Made by a program: the position numbers and the translations under genes. Positions 22,121-33,936 of a stretch of 50,000 bases of DNA are shown here, in pieces. The DNA is from Chrysomallon squamiferum (taxonomy: Eukaryota > Mollusca > Gastropoda > Neomphalida > Peltospiridae), in NCBI GenBank assembly GCA_012295275.1, contig CM022672.1, positions 33,784,254-33,834,253 of the forward strand, given 5' to 3'. A model generated the notes under the pieces. That model had not been told where the DNA came from. It saw only the letters and a program-made list of their open reading frames with translations, and made no database searches. The first letter of the stretch is position 1. Every line of letters begins with the position of its first letter.

Positions 22121-22570
22121 GTTTGTATTAAAAACAAATCAACATCAACCTGAACTCGGAAAATTATGTGAAATACTCACACACACACACATACACACTC
22201 GTTTGTTTTTCTAACATATTTCAATTCCCATTTTTCAACTTAAAACTCTTTTAATTCTACAAACATTCTCATCTTCGCAAACAAGTGTAAAAAAAACAAA
22301 AAAAAAAAACTGTTTTCTGTGGCAGACATGCGAACACATCATTCATGATAATTATCTCTATGCGACACGACTGACTTTAAAAACTATTGATCTGCTCACA
22401 GTTTTAATCCCTTGAGTCTTGAGTACTCATAATTAAAAGAAAAACAACTCACTGTGAGCAGGAACTGTGGAAACAATTTTATAGATTATTATTTTTTATT
22501 TTTTTTTTTTTTTTGTTAGGATGTAAATTAGTTGATAATGTAGCAGGTTAAAAGTTTAAACATTATTAAA
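22121..22570. other. AT-rich DNA with poly-A/T runs, no gene
   Basis: A tracts near 22290-22308 and a T tract near 22497-22514. Confidence 0.65.
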
Positions 22571-22975
22571 TGATGGAGAAAGAGAGAGAGGGAGGGAGAG
22601 AGAAAGAGAGGGAGGGAGAGAGAAAGATGGACTGGAATGATGGTTGGAATGAGAGAAAGAAAAAGAAATGAAAGATCGTGAAGACAAATAAAAATGAATG
22701 AGAGAAAAACATTTTAACAGAAAAAGTATGACAACAAACGTGTAATTTAACCATAAATATGTTTCTCTGAAGCCCCTATACTGTAACAACTAATAAATAA
22801 ATGAAGTTATAGAACATATATAAATAAATAAAATAACAAATAAACCCAAAATTGCAAGAAAAAAATTCATAAGAAAGAAATAAAATAGAAATTTTATCTC
22901 AAATAAAATAAATAAATAAATAAATAAATAAACAGGATACAAAATTATTTAAAAAGAAATAATCAAATAAATAAG

Positions 22976-23020
<45 letters not shown>

Positions 23021-23030
23021 TAAAATGAGC
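22571..23030. repeat. GGGA/GA tract, (TAAA)n and (TAA)n
   Basis: GA/GGGA at about 22573-22627, (AAAT)n at about 22903-22934 and (AAT)n at about 22977-23020, in A-rich DNA. Confidence 0.85.
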
Positions 23031-23790
23031 AAGATTATAAAATACATTTTAAATATAATCATAAAAGTAAATAATAAAATAAAACTAAAAAGCTGTTAAT
23101 ATTAGCTAAAAAAAGAAAGAAGAAGAAATAAACAAGATATAAAACAGATAAAAAAATAAAGAAATATATTAATATCAATAACAGCCCTATTAGGATTCAG
23201 AATAACTGAATTTACATGTCAGTCAAAAAACTGTATCTGCAATATTCAACTACATGTACTTGATAATAAATAAATATATATATATAATGTATATTCAAAC
23301 TTATTATTTAGGGCAGCTATGAATATTAACAATCATAAATGCACATAGCTTTTGTAAATAAAAAATAAGTTTAATCAGAAAGTTTATAACAAATTTATAA
23401 TGTATATGTAATTTATGTTATAAAATGTTTTATTTTTTAAACGTTTATTTTGAAAAAGTGGCAAAACTGATTTTGCAATATAAACCAAACACATTATATA
23501 AATTCATTTACCTATTAAACCATAAACTAAAAATAATTCAGAAAAATACCCATAAAGAAAAAATATTTCAGTATGAATAAAATTATAAAAAGCTGATGAT
23601 GAGGCTAGTGATATTAAACTGAACTGCAGCTTTGTGCTGTGTTCTCAAAATATTTTATTATTTTAACATTTTTATTACTTAAATACACACCATACGTTTT
23701 CCACGTAGGCAAAACTATGTATGTAGTATATCAATGAAATATGCATAATGAGTCAGACATTTAATCTAAATATTTTGAAGGAATGCAAAA
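23031..23790. other. AT-rich DNA, nothing supportable
   Basis: No splice-bounded open frame, array or element was recognised. Confidence 0.6.
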
Positions 23791-23798
23791 GGTTGCCG

Positions 23799-23812
23799 GT
23801 TCCCTAGGTAAC
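23799..23812. promoter_or_regulatory. Perfect RFX X-box palindrome
   Basis: GTTCCCTAGGTAAC fits GTTNCCNNGGNAAC at every fixed position, with ggttgcc directly upstream. RFX proteins bind such sites in promoters of ciliary genes and in enhancers. No transcription start is visible nearby, so function is unproven. Confidence 0.4.
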
Positions 23813-23878
23813 CACGAAAATATGAGGATCATTATCAATAAAAACAAACATCCTGTTTAATATATGGGGACAATAAAG

Positions 23879-23879
<1 letters not shown>

Positions 23880-23921
<42 letters not shown>

Positions 23922-24122
23922 AACATTAAAAACAGGTGAGAAACACTTGACAATACCTGTACACCCTCACACCTTGACAGACAGATACACAGACACTCAG
24001 AATATAATACACTTAGAATTTAATCTTTTAACTTCACATGTCAAATAAAAGTACGTTTTAAAACAAAAAATCAGTTTGTACACAAAGTACAATATGCATT
24101 AGATATTCATGAGAAAAAAAGA

Positions 24123-24160
<38 letters not shown>

Positions 24161-24250
24161 ACATACATATATACATTATAGGCTCATATAAACAATACAT
24201 ATATACAGAGAAAGAGAGGGAGAGAGAGAGAGAGAGAGAGAGAGATACAC
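23880..24250. repeat. GT and GA microsatellites
   Basis: (GT)n at about 23880-23920 and 24125-24158, (GA)n at about 24212-24245. AT-rich DNA lies between. Confidence 0.93.
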
Positions 24251-24940
24251 ACACACACATTATATATCTATAGAGATAAATATACAGATATAGATATATA
24301 TATATATATTTGTACATCTGCAGATGCTTGTCAAACATATATAGGTTGATATATAGGTAGATTAGACACTCACTCACTCACACACACACACAAACAACAT
24401 ACACAAATACTTAACACATGTACATCTTACTACAGTTAAACATCAATTAATACGCTGCTCTCTAAAATGTCAAACTCTGAGTTTTGTTTAAACTTAGAAC
24501 ACAGAGATAAACACAAAGCTTGTCAGGGAATAGTAAGAGAAAAAGAGAGATGGGGAGACAGAATTTCAGAGAGGGAGAGAAAGAAAGAAAGAATGAGAGA
24601 CAAAATGACAGATGGGCAAGATGCTAAGAAAGAGAAATAGGAACAGAAAATAGAAAGTTCAATAAAACTGAATTAAATTTGTGAAATTATTTTATTTTCT
24701 GTGAAAACAGATTAGGTGTCCATGCTCAAGTATGTCATGTAAAAATATTTAACAGAAAATAAGATAAACTAAACATACTTGACAGAAATAATTTTCTGTT
24801 CTGTCATTATTTACATACAGGCACTTATGAAGAATGCATCATTAATAAAACAAATTAAATTAGTTTATGCATTTATCAAATAACACAGAAAATTATTTAT
24901 TTATTTATTTATTTAAACCATAACTATCTGGAACAACTAA
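24251..24940. other. AT- and purine-rich DNA, no gene
   Basis: TA tract at about 24283-24310, CA near 24370-24395, (TTTA)n near 24895-24915. Confidence 0.65.
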
Positions 24941-24942
24941 TC

Positions 24943-24943
24943 T

Positions 24944-24978
<35 letters not shown>

Positions 24979-25360
24979 AGAGAGACACACACACGCAAAC
25001 ACACAACACACACCAGACAATGAAAAAGGAACTGTTAACAGAACAATCTGTAAAATCAACAACTGAAATATTTTAGGTACAATTACACTGTTAAACATAT
25101 CCTGGGATACATATACACAGAAACAAAAAGAGTGAGACACAGAGAGAAAGAATCAGAGATATTATACTCAGTGAAAAAGACAGAGAGAGAGAAAATCAGT
25201 GAGACAGTGTGAAGTAAAAAGAAGCAGAGAAAGACACAGAGAGGTATACAAAGATAGAAAGAAAGAGAAAGGCCGAGACACTCAAATATAACAAAAGAAA
25301 TGCAAAGGATAAGAGAGAAAACAAGACAAAGAAAGTGAATATATATATATATATAGAGAC

Positions 25361-25423
<63 letters not shown>

Positions 25424-25570
25424 AAGAGAGATAGATAGAGAGAGAGACAGACAGACAGAAAGAGAGAGAGAGAAAGAGATAGAGAGATAAAGAAAGAGAG
25501 AGAGAGAGAGAGACGAAGAGTGACAGAGAGAAAGAGATAGAGAGAGAGTCACAGAAACAGGAACAGAAAG
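24943..25570. repeat. CA then extended GA-rich tracts
   Basis: (CA)n at about 24947-24975. Impure GA with a pure core at about 25369-25418, ending near 25550. The long Ser-Leu frame on minus is an artefact. Confidence 0.9.
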
Positions 25571-25679
25571 TCAGAAAAAGATGAAAGACCAAATACAAAG
25601 AGGAAACATCACACAAACCACCACAGACATTTCAACTTGTACACACACACACAGACAGATACGAAACTAATGCTAACTA

Positions 25680-25905
25680 CTGACAGCTGGCTCAGAGTGC
25701 CCTGATGTGCCACAGATCAAGTAAACATCAGTAGTAATCCCTGGGTACACACCACTAGGCCACTCTGGCACCTGTCTGCTGTTCTGCTGGTCATCATGAA
25801 AGCAGCAATAAGCTTTGTACCAGTGCCAGGATATGAGAACAATGAGATCTGTCAGAGACAAACATACGAACTGACACACATTCTGAATATAGGTCACTAA
25901 AACAT
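25680..25905. other. GC-richer island, SINE-like or exon-like
   Basis: On plus, tggctcagagtg (box A-like) and gatcaagta (box B-like, one mismatch) suggest a decayed tRNA-type SINE. On minus, a good acceptor (tttgtctctgacag, near 25855) opens a 57-codon frame in phase 1 to a TAG, with a donor option at GACAG|gtgcca. It reads LISWHWYKAYCCFHDD and VPEWPSGVYPG. No domain is recognised. I lean to repeat. Confidence 0.3.
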
Positions 25906-25920
25906 CTATCTATAGTGCAC

Positions 25921-26025
25921 TAAATATCACTTAGATCTGGAAGATTGTAGGATCTATTCCTCCTACAGTAATGTTTGTGTATTTTCCCACCTTAGCCAGA
26001 TCTCTACTAAAGACCTATCATTATT
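25921..26025. other. Transition DNA, no gene
   Basis: A box B-like ggatctattcc lies near 25949, with one key mismatch. Confidence 0.3.
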
Positions 26026-26029
26026 TATT

Positions 26030-26400
26030 TTATTTTTTTTGTCTACTGTATATAGTAAGGTATATATAAAAGATTATTTCTTGCTAAGATAAAAGAACAG
26101 TGGCCATTATTTTCTATAAGGTACATGCAAAAGATTACTTACTGCTAAATTAAAGGAATGATCATTCCTGTTTATGGTAAGGTACACATAAAAGATTCCT
26201 TACTACTAATGAAAAGTGATCACTGCTGTCTATGGTAAGGCACTATTATAAATTACTTACAGCTAATGAAAAAATAATCATTTCTGTCTATGGTAAGGCA
26301 ATCATAATAAACTACTGCTAATGAAAAAAATAATCATTTCTGTCTATGGTAAGGCACATGTAGAAAATTACTTACTGCTAATAAAGAACAGTGGCCATTC
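26030..26400. repeat. ~57-bp minisatellite
   Basis: Six to seven copies of a unit built from ctatggtaaggca, a short AT segment, attacttactgctaatgaa and aataatcatt. Anchors are near 26048, 26115, 26172, 26231, 26287 and 26345. Confidence 0.85.
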
Positions 26401-26475
26401 TGACCAATGACTAAGCTTCCAGCCTTGTAACCTGCAGGCTGAGAGATCAAGTCTCAGGTCTGGAAGTTAACCAGT
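26401..26475 (+). mobile_element. tRNA-like SINE fragment
   Basis: ctgagagatcaagtctcag (about 26440-26457) has a perfect box B, GATCAAGTC, at 26445-26453 and arms ctgag/ctcag. gactaagcttcc upstream may be a decayed box A. It directly abuts the 57-bp array. Confidence 0.4.
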
Positions 26476-26495
26476 GGACTGTGTTCTTTTCTTAT

Positions 26496-26509
26496 GTTGC
26501 CATGGTTAC
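26496..26509. promoter_or_regulatory. Near-match RFX X-box
   Basis: GTTGCCATGGTTAC has one mismatch to the X-box consensus. Confidence 0.25.
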
Positions 26510-26579
26510 ACAGCCATGATGTGTAGTTGGTACGCATGAATGCCTAGGTAACATGTGTTAGAGAAATTAGCTGATAGCA

Positions 26580-27230
26580 CTTGTTTCTAATTAGAAAATT
26601 AAAAACACTAATCCAGAACTTGCATTATGTGTATATGTTTGTGTGCTTGAATATCTATAGCTATATCTATATCTATATATATATTAAACCTACAATAAAC
26701 TTATATACATACATGTATACATACTTGTTTTGTTTTATATACATATACTGTCTTGGACATGTTTTACACACACACACTCTTTCAAACACATACATACACA
26801 TACATTCATATACATTATATAAATTTATATATATAATATACATATACAAACATAGAAAACGCATACACACACACAAACCAACATACAAATATATATATGC
26901 ATATTTACACACACACAAACACACACACACATCTTCACATGCACAGCACATAATTAAATGTAATGTCATTATTAAGATTCACTGTAACCTTTGCAGTGGG
27001 TGCAAATGCATGCCACATTTCCAGTTCAGTTTTGTGATTGGACTTTGTCCTCCTGTGCCAGTGCATTCCTGAATACTGTCTGTGTGCAGAGTCTACTCAG
27101 ATATTTATACATAAACACAAACACACAAACACACAAACATACATACATACATACATACACACATACATACAGACATACAGACATACAGACATACATACAA
27201 ACACACATACATAAATACACATTTAAACCA
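26580..27230. repeat. TA, CA and ATAC microsatellite region
   Basis: TATC/TA at about 26655-26685, CA-rich at about 26765-26940, (ATAC)n at about 27135-27215. The segment 26980-27090 is more balanced but has no bounded frame. Confidence 0.85.
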
Positions 27231-27336
27231 CAGCATCTACTCCAAAATTAACAGAGATCATAGATAGTAAACTGACTTGAATATTTTCTCAGTGTTTGTA
27301 CTAATATAGTCATTGTCACAACTTTCTCCATGACAG

Positions 27337-27768
27337 TTAATACTGGGCATGTAATATTGGGTATGTAATATTGGGTATGTAATATTGGGTATGTAATACT
27401 GGGCATGTAATACTGGGTGTGTAATATTGGGTGTGTGGTACTGGGTATGTAATACTGGGTATATAATACTGGGTATGTAATACTGGGTATGTAATATTGG
27501 GTATGTAATATTGGGTATGTAATACTGGGCATGTAATACTGGGTATGTAATATTGGGTGTGTGGTACTGGGTATGTAATACTGGGTATATAATACTGGGT
27601 ATGTAATACTGGGTATGTAATATTGGGTATGTAATATTGGGTATGTAATACTGGGCATGTAATACTGGGTATGTAATACTGGGTATGTAATATTGGGTAT
27701 GTAATACTGGGCATGTAATACTGGGTATGTAATACTGGGTATGTAATACTGGGTATGTAGTACTGGCA
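27337..27768. repeat. 14-bp minisatellite with 126-bp higher-order repeat
   Basis: About 31 copies of taatactgggtatg. The variant gggcatg marks copies at 27345, 27401, 27527, 27653 and 27709, spaced 56, 126, 126 and 56 bp (4, 9, 9 and 4 units). The gtggtactgg and atataatactgg variants follow the same 126-bp order. Because 14 is not a multiple of 3, the Tyr/Pro/Thr frames on the minus strand are artefacts. Confidence 0.97.
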
Positions 27769-28380
27769 GTTATCTGAATGGCACATTCAAACCGTAACTT
27801 TAATATTATGACTTCTGTTTCTTTTTGTTTTCTTTTAATATTCTAACAGAAGAATACAATTTCTATTCTAAAGTGATAGAATTCAAGAGAGTAGTAATAA
27901 CAAACTGGCATCTTGATCACATTCAAACCAAATCTTCCTGCAGTACTTCTTCTTCTTTCTGTTTTTCTTTGAACAGCCTGAGAGAAAGTGTATTGAAAGT
28001 GTCATACAGAAATCACACACAGAACTCAAAAGAGTAATAACACACAACTAACTGGCTTTTGATCACGTTCAAGTTATACAGCTTTTCATAAAACGTCTAT
28101 TTTTTATTTTATTTTTTTTTTTTATTTTTTTAAATATCCTGAGAGAAATAAGAGGAACATCACAGAGACTGAACCAAAGTCACGAAGGAATCACAGACTT
28201 GAATACAGTTCCTGTAAATCACTTCCAAAAGGTTTGTTGATCGATTGATTGAAAACTTGTGTGTAGACACAACGACGTCTTTATGTCTTTTTAATGTCTC
28301 TCTGTCTGTCTGTCTGTCTGTCTGGTTTCCACTCAATTAACTAGTCAACTGAAGTCTGAATGTGATTCCAATAACAATCA
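27769..28380. other. Non-repetitive DNA, no supported gene; (TCTG)n
   Basis: Short open stretches exist on plus near 27850-28035 but lack splice boundaries. (TCTG)n lies at about 28300-28324. Confidence 0.55.
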
Positions 28381-28399
28381 CTGAGATCACAGAGAGAAA

Positions 28400-28473
28400 G
28401 AGATTGTCGATTTTAATTATACAGAGAGATAGGAAATAACAGTCTTGTTTTTAACACTGTATTTATATTACAC

Positions 28474-28557
<84 letters not shown>

Positions 28558-28587
28558 ATATTCTTGTTATTAAAACTGTATTTATAT

Positions 28588-28627
<40 letters not shown>

Positions 28628-28668
28628 TTATTCTTGTTTTAACACTATATTTATATTATACAGAGTGG

Positions 28669-28728
<60 letters not shown>

Positions 28729-28740
28729 TAATATTGTAGT
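28400..28740. repeat. Tandem array whose units end in (GA)n
   Basis: The block cttgtttttaacactgtatt plus tatatta recurs at about 28444, 28563 and 28632. Each copy runs into a GA tract (about 28482-28553, 28591-28626 and 28672-28724). A fourth, diverged copy begins near 28726. Confidence 0.88.
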
Positions 28741-29130
28741 TTGTAATGTTATGTATGACACAAGTAAAAATCATAGACTGATACAAAAAAATTTGAATTT
28801 AGTGCAGATATTTTCTTTACATTTATATCAGTGAGTTGATAAAAAGAAACAAACACTATTTTTGATATAGAGAGATAGAATACAGTATTTAGTGATAAGT
28901 AAAAAGATTTTTTGACTGTGGTTTATATATCTCATTACATTTATATTACTGAGTTGACAAACAAGAAAGAGGTGCTATTTTTTAATATAGAGAGATAGAA
29001 AATAATTTTGTTGTTTTTATATTTAGTGAAACAAATAAAACATTATATTGTGGTTTCAAAACAAAATGTGAATATTGCTGACAAATCTTTTTTTTTTTTT
29101 TATATAACAATGAATTTACAAATATGTAAG
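28741..29130. repeat. Diverged ~120-150 bp tandem array
   Basis: atatagagagatagaa recurs at about 28865 and 28986. A tttacatttatatcagtgagttgat block at 28816 matches 28938, and caagaaagaggtgctattttt matches an earlier aagaaacaaacactattttt. Further diverged copies appear near 29540 and 29700. Confidence 0.75.
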
Positions 29131-29455
29131 AAGTTCTGTTTTTGATATTTTATTTTTGTTTTTTATATTTTATTTCTCTTTTTAATATTTTATTTCTATT
29201 TTTAATATTTCTATTTTTAATATATTATTTCTCTGTTTAATATTTTATTTATATATTTTTTAAATTCTATTTTTAATATTTTATTAATATTTTTTTATTC
29301 TTAATATATTATTTCTATATTTAACATTTTATTTCTATTTTAATATTTTATTTCTATTTTTTAATTTTATTTCTATTTTTAATTTTTATTTCTATTTTTA
29401 ATAGTTCATTTCTATTTTTAAATTCTATTCCTATTTTTAATATTTTATACAGAGA
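29131..29455. repeat. T-rich ~17-20 bp minisatellite
   Basis: tttctatttttaatatttta and close variants are repeated about fifteen times. Confidence 0.85.
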
Positions 29456-29940
29456 TATGTAAAATTCTGACTCATTTTTACATAACAAAAGATAAAATAT
29501 TTTGACACATCACCTTCATTAACATCACAGAAATTGCAGACATAGAATAATTTACACAGATATATACATAAAATGATATTGCAATTTCTTTTATTATGTG
29601 TTCTACTGCTTTTATGTAACTACAGACTGAATGTGTTCAGACATCATCTTCATCATGTTTACATCAGTGAATTTACAAATGAGAATGAGGCTGCAATTAG
29701 AATTGAGAAACAGAAAATAGCATTTTATTGTTTTTAATGTTATGTACTCAGTGAAACACAAGTAAATTTTATACTGATGTGCATACAATTAGAGCTGAAC
29801 TGAACAAAAGGATCAAAGCTTGTGTGATGGGGTCTGTATCTGTGTGGGGGGGTTAAAGAAAGATAAAGAAAAAAGAGAGCTGTGTGAATTGGGAAAAGTT
29901 ACTGATTGATCATATGAAAAAATATTTTTAAAAAATAACT
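29456..29940. repeat. Distal diverged units of the 28.7-kb array
   Basis: cagacatagaataattt (29538) and gagaaacagaaaatagcatt (29705), with catcagtgaatttacaaatgag between them, align to the units at 28741-29130. No gene. Confidence 0.5.
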
Positions 29941-29961
29941 CTTTTTTGTTAATTATTGTGA

Positions 29962-29994
<33 letters not shown>

Positions 29995-30180
29995 TTAAAT
30001 TTTTTCTTGATTATTTAATTTTTCTAAAGCATTATAAAGATTTTATTTTTAAAAAGAAGATATATAGATATATCTGGTATTCCATCTTTAATCTATCTAT
30101 TTTTTTTTATTTTATTTTTTTTTTCTTTAAATTTTTTTTTTTTCTCTTATTTTCTTTTTTTTCTTTTATTTGTTGATTTT
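29941..30180. repeat. Poly-T-rich block
   Basis: Several T runs of 8 to 25 bases. The Phe-rich frame across it is an artefact. Confidence 0.9.
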
Positions 30181-30590
30181 GTTTCACAGAATCTGACAAA
30201 TAAATTTACCAGGGTCTAAAAATACCTATTAAAACATCCTCCTTGTTTCTGTCAAACAATTTGTTTTGTTAAAAAAAAATAAAAAAATAAAAATTAATTC
30301 ATTTTTTTATCCCTACATTTTTTTTTTTTGGCTATTGAACAGTTTAACCCAAAATTTTAAAACAAATTCATTCTTATTGAAAAATAAACAAAAATTCTCT
30401 TTGATTTTTCTGTTTATAAAGCAAAGGTAGAAAATTGTTTCCTTTCGTCTCTCTAAGTTGTAGAAACAAATAAAAAAAACGCAGTTCAGACTTGTTCACC
30501 TGTTTGTATAACACTGATAACAGGAAAACGAGGAAGTTTATTCTGTAAGCCTTTCAAGAAAAAGTTGAGTGTTTGTTTGGGTGTATGTTG
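30181..30590. other. AT-rich DNA, no gene
   Basis: Poly-A and poly-T tracts near 30270 and 30320 only. Confidence 0.65.
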
Positions 30591-30611
30591 TACACACACA
30601 CACACACACTA

Positions 30612-30684
<73 letters not shown>

Positions 30685-30689
30685 CATAC

Positions 30690-30724
<35 letters not shown>

Positions 30725-30883
30725 CACACTAACATACATACACGTATGTGGTTTATATATGTGTGTGTTTTTATAGGTGTGTATATATATATACATACGT
30801 GTATGTGTGTGTGTGTATTGTTTATAAATATGTATGTGTGTATATGTGTGTATGTGCTTGTATGTGTGTTTGTGTATATTGTT

Positions 30884-30919
<36 letters not shown>

Positions 30920-31025
30920 ACGAGAGATACATATAGTGTGTGTGTATTTCTGTATGTGTGAGTCTGTCCATATGTTTGTATGTGTTTATGTCTATGTGTA
31001 TGATGTGTATGTATAATATATAGTA
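30591..31025. repeat. (CA)n, then (GT)n/(TATG)n and short (GA)n
   Basis: CA with three ctaacata interruptions at about 30591-30735. GT/TATG at about 30757-30885, GA at about 30898-30920, then degenerate TG DNA. Confidence 0.95.
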
Positions 31026-31029
31026 TATA

Positions 31030-31440
31030 TGTGGAAGGGAGTTTGTATATTTGTTTTATCACTAATCTAATCTGAAAACATCCCAGCCAAACAGTTCTAA
31101 CTAAAACCTCAACCCTCCAACTGTTACACTTTTAATTACTCTACACAACAACGAGCCTCCCTTCAACAGATTCACAATTCAGCTCACAGCATCTTCACAT
31201 CAAAACCTCCCAGCAGCACCAAAGTCTAAAAAACCTGCAACAAAATTTGGGCCCCTTTCAGTGCCAATCCCAAACCCCTAGGTATTTAATTCGCTGACAA
31301 ATTTTATCTCATTACTTTACAAACACCATCCCAACAGATAACTGGTTTAAACTGTCCCAGATTGTGTCTGGTATAAACCATTAAGTTAAAAAAAATAAAA
31401 AAAATAAAAATAATAATAATAACAGTAACTAAGAATTGAT
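31030..31440. other. C-richer intergenic/intronic DNA, no gene seen
   Basis: At 31080-31380 the plus strand is rich in C and A. I found no frame that is both open and splice-bounded. Confidence 0.5.
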
Positions 31441-31497
31441 TATCAAACCAAAAGAAATGTGTATTCGTGTAATCAATGTGACTTTATTTTCTCAGGG

Positions 31498-31614
31498 AAT
31501 GAGTCAAAGATTTGGACAATCAATTGTAAGAACAAAGGCACCGGTTGGGTTATCGTCTGTTTTGATTGATTTGTGCTTCAAACCATTGGTCAATAATTGT
31601 AAGACTGTGTAATA
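31498..31614. other. Exon-like segment open on both strands
   Basis: On plus, acceptor gactttattttctcag is followed by GMSQRFGQSIVRTKAPVGLS and on to a TAA at 31612-31614, overlapping an AATAAA; internal donors attgtaaga exist. On minus, ttttattacacag is followed by a phase-1 frame LQLLTNGLKHKSIKTDD, then NPTGAFVLTIDCPNL and TGA. Both readings are plausible but neither matches a domain I can name. The strand cannot be decided from sequence alone. Confidence 0.3.
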
Positions 31615-31871
31615 AAACCTACTTGTGTGTTGTGTTATAAAATTACATCCCTTAGTTTGTGGTGTTTTTTGTTTTTTTTCATTTATATATAATCGGTTTG
31701 TAAAATAATACATTTTCCAACTGTTCACATGCGTGTAATGAATATATACACTGGCACGAACAATGAATGTATTTGAATAAATGTACAGATGTATTAATAG
31801 CACTGATGATTGGAATATACATCCATACATGTGTGTGTGTACATTTATATGTATGTTTGTGAATATACAGC

Positions 31872-31872
<1 letters not shown>

Positions 31873-31918
<46 letters not shown>

Positions 31919-31921
31919 ACA
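31873..31921. repeat. (CA)n microsatellite
   Basis: A nearly pure CA tract of about 48 bases. Confidence 0.95.
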
Positions 31922-32034
31922 GTTATTAAAAAGAAGAATATTTTAAACAAGACTGTAGAAAGTAAACAAACTTTAAGTGTCAGTGTCAGAGATAAGCTGA
32001 CAGTAATCTGTCTGCTTCAAACTTTTATTCCTCT

Positions 32035-32567
32035 CTAAACACACACACAGAACTCTTTTATAAATCTGTTTTATTTTAACTTTCTAACATTAAAAATATA
32101 ACTGTTTTACTTTAACACAGTAATATATTAACAATCTAAAATACACGTAACTGTTTTAAAAACATAACAGTCTGTTTTAACTTTCTAACATTTTAAAAAT
32201 ATAAAACAATATATAACACACATAACTATAACTATTTAAAAAGAGTTTGCTTTATTTTAACCAACCCTCCCAATATTAATATTAACAATATGTAATAATA
32301 TATATACACAGATTACTATTTTAAAAACAGAACTTGTTTTACTAACATTCTTTCATTGATACATTAACAATATAAAACACACAGAACTGTTTTAAAAACA
32401 TAGTAAATTGTTTTATTTTAAATGACATACCAACCAACAAACAATACACAACAATATACAAGCACAGATAACTATTTTAAAAACATAAACAAAAAAATAT
32501 TTTTAACTAATATTCTAACAAAGTAACATTAACAATATGCAACAAAATACACACTCACATGCAGACA

Positions 32568-32601
<34 letters not shown>

Positions 32602-32850
32602 ACTATTGTAAAAACAGATTAAAAACAGAGTAACAATATGCAACAATATATATACAAATGCAAAAAAAAATGTTTTAAAAATGCTGTTTTGTTTTTAACT
32701 GAAATTCTAACACACTGACAATATGCAACAACATGTTACACAGGTATTTAGTTATTTTACAAAACAGAAACACCAGCTGTTGTAATTAATGGTCTGACAC
32801 AGTAACAATAGTTTGAACAGATAGACTGGTTTACTAACAGGTAACAATGA
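32035..32850. repeat. ~80-bp diverged tandem array, seven or more copies
   Basis: The core aactgttttaaaaacata or its variants is near 32149, 32232, 32314, 32387, 32471, 32602 and 32672. It alternates with ctaacattct and taacaatatacaacaa blocks. A (CA)n tract at about 32570-32600 sits within one unit. Confidence 0.8.
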
Positions 32851-32894
32851 ATGCAAAACAGTAAATTATCAAACAACTGTGTATTGTCTGTGCC

Positions 32895-33160
32895 TTTGTA
32901 GTTTTGTATGTAGATGTGTGTATGTGTATGTGTATGTGTGCATGTGTTTGTATGTGTGTATGTGTTTGTGTGTGCATATGTATGTGTGTGTGCATGTTTT
33001 GTGTGTTTGTATGTCGTGCATGTGTGTGCATGTATGTATATGTGTGAATGTATGTATGTGTGTGAATGTGTTTGTGTGCATGTGTTTGTGTATGTCTGTG
33101 TATGTCATATGACTGAATAAATGAGTGAATGTGTATGTGTGTGTGTGTGTGTACATATGT
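32895..33160. repeat. Degenerate GT/TATG/TGCATG DNA
   Basis: TG-rich tract with no long pure run. Confidence 0.9.
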
Positions 33161-33249
33161 TTGCTTTTTAATCTATATGCATTTGTGTATGTTGACTGTG
33201 TCTTCTTAACTGTTTTAAAAAGTAATAACCCGACATTTTTTTTTAACTA

Positions 33250-33610
33250 TTCTCACTTTTCACGAAGACAGGATACACTGAGTCAAGTCATTAAACACTT
33301 TTCATGAAGATAACAAACAGTAACCATAGTTACTATCATGAAAAACAATTTCGTTTAACCACTGTTTAAACACATCCAGATATCATCAGAATCGAAAACC
33401 CACGAAAAAAAAAAAAATCAATGACAAGATTCACAGTGGCAGTTATCAAACTCTTTAATCTCATTACAAATCATTTATCATGTCCTTCAGTCTGTTAGTT
33501 CTACACATTCGATGCAATAAAACTTGTTAATACAAGCATCTGAATACTGAGTTTGATGCAGTAAAACTTGTTAATATGGACACCTGAATACTGAGTTTGT
33601 GTCTGTGTGT
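33250..33610. repeat. Two small tandem duplications
   Basis: cacttttcacgaagac (33255) recurs as cacttttcatgaagat (33296). The 44-bp unit beginning gatgca(a/g)taaaacttgtta is present at 33511 and 33555. Confidence 0.8.
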
Positions 33611-33936
33611 GTGTGTGTTTATGGTTAAGGGGTTTTGATTGGAACGGGAAAATAAACAAATTTCTAAAAAGCAAGAAGAATCAATCTTTAGATTTTAATA
33701 ACTGAATAATTTTTGAATATTAATTGTTATTCATCAGTGTTGTATAACAACAACAACAACAACAACAAAAAAAAAAATCATTTTAACAACATTCTTATAC
33801 TGGTATCACATTAAATCACAAACCTCTAATTGCTAAATATTACCTCATTTAATTTAACAGGATTCTTTTCACATTCTAACTATCGAATTTGTGTTTGTCT
33901 TGTTTTTCTTTATTAAGCATTTTTTTGTTTTCTTAG
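33611..33936. other. AT-rich DNA upstream of a candidate terminal exon
   Basis: It includes (CAA)n near 33749-33770 and then a pyrimidine-rich stretch that serves the acceptor at 33935-33936. Confidence 0.6.

Noticed and set aside
27248-27786. Tyr/Pro/Thr-rich tandem-repeat protein on the minus strand
   Set aside because: The underlying 14-bp repeat is not a multiple of three and two frames give related peptides, so it is a minisatellite with no selection for one frame.
30591-30735. Telomere-like or satellite tract
   Set aside because: It is ordinary (CA)n with ctaacata interruptions; no TTAGGG-type repeats are present.
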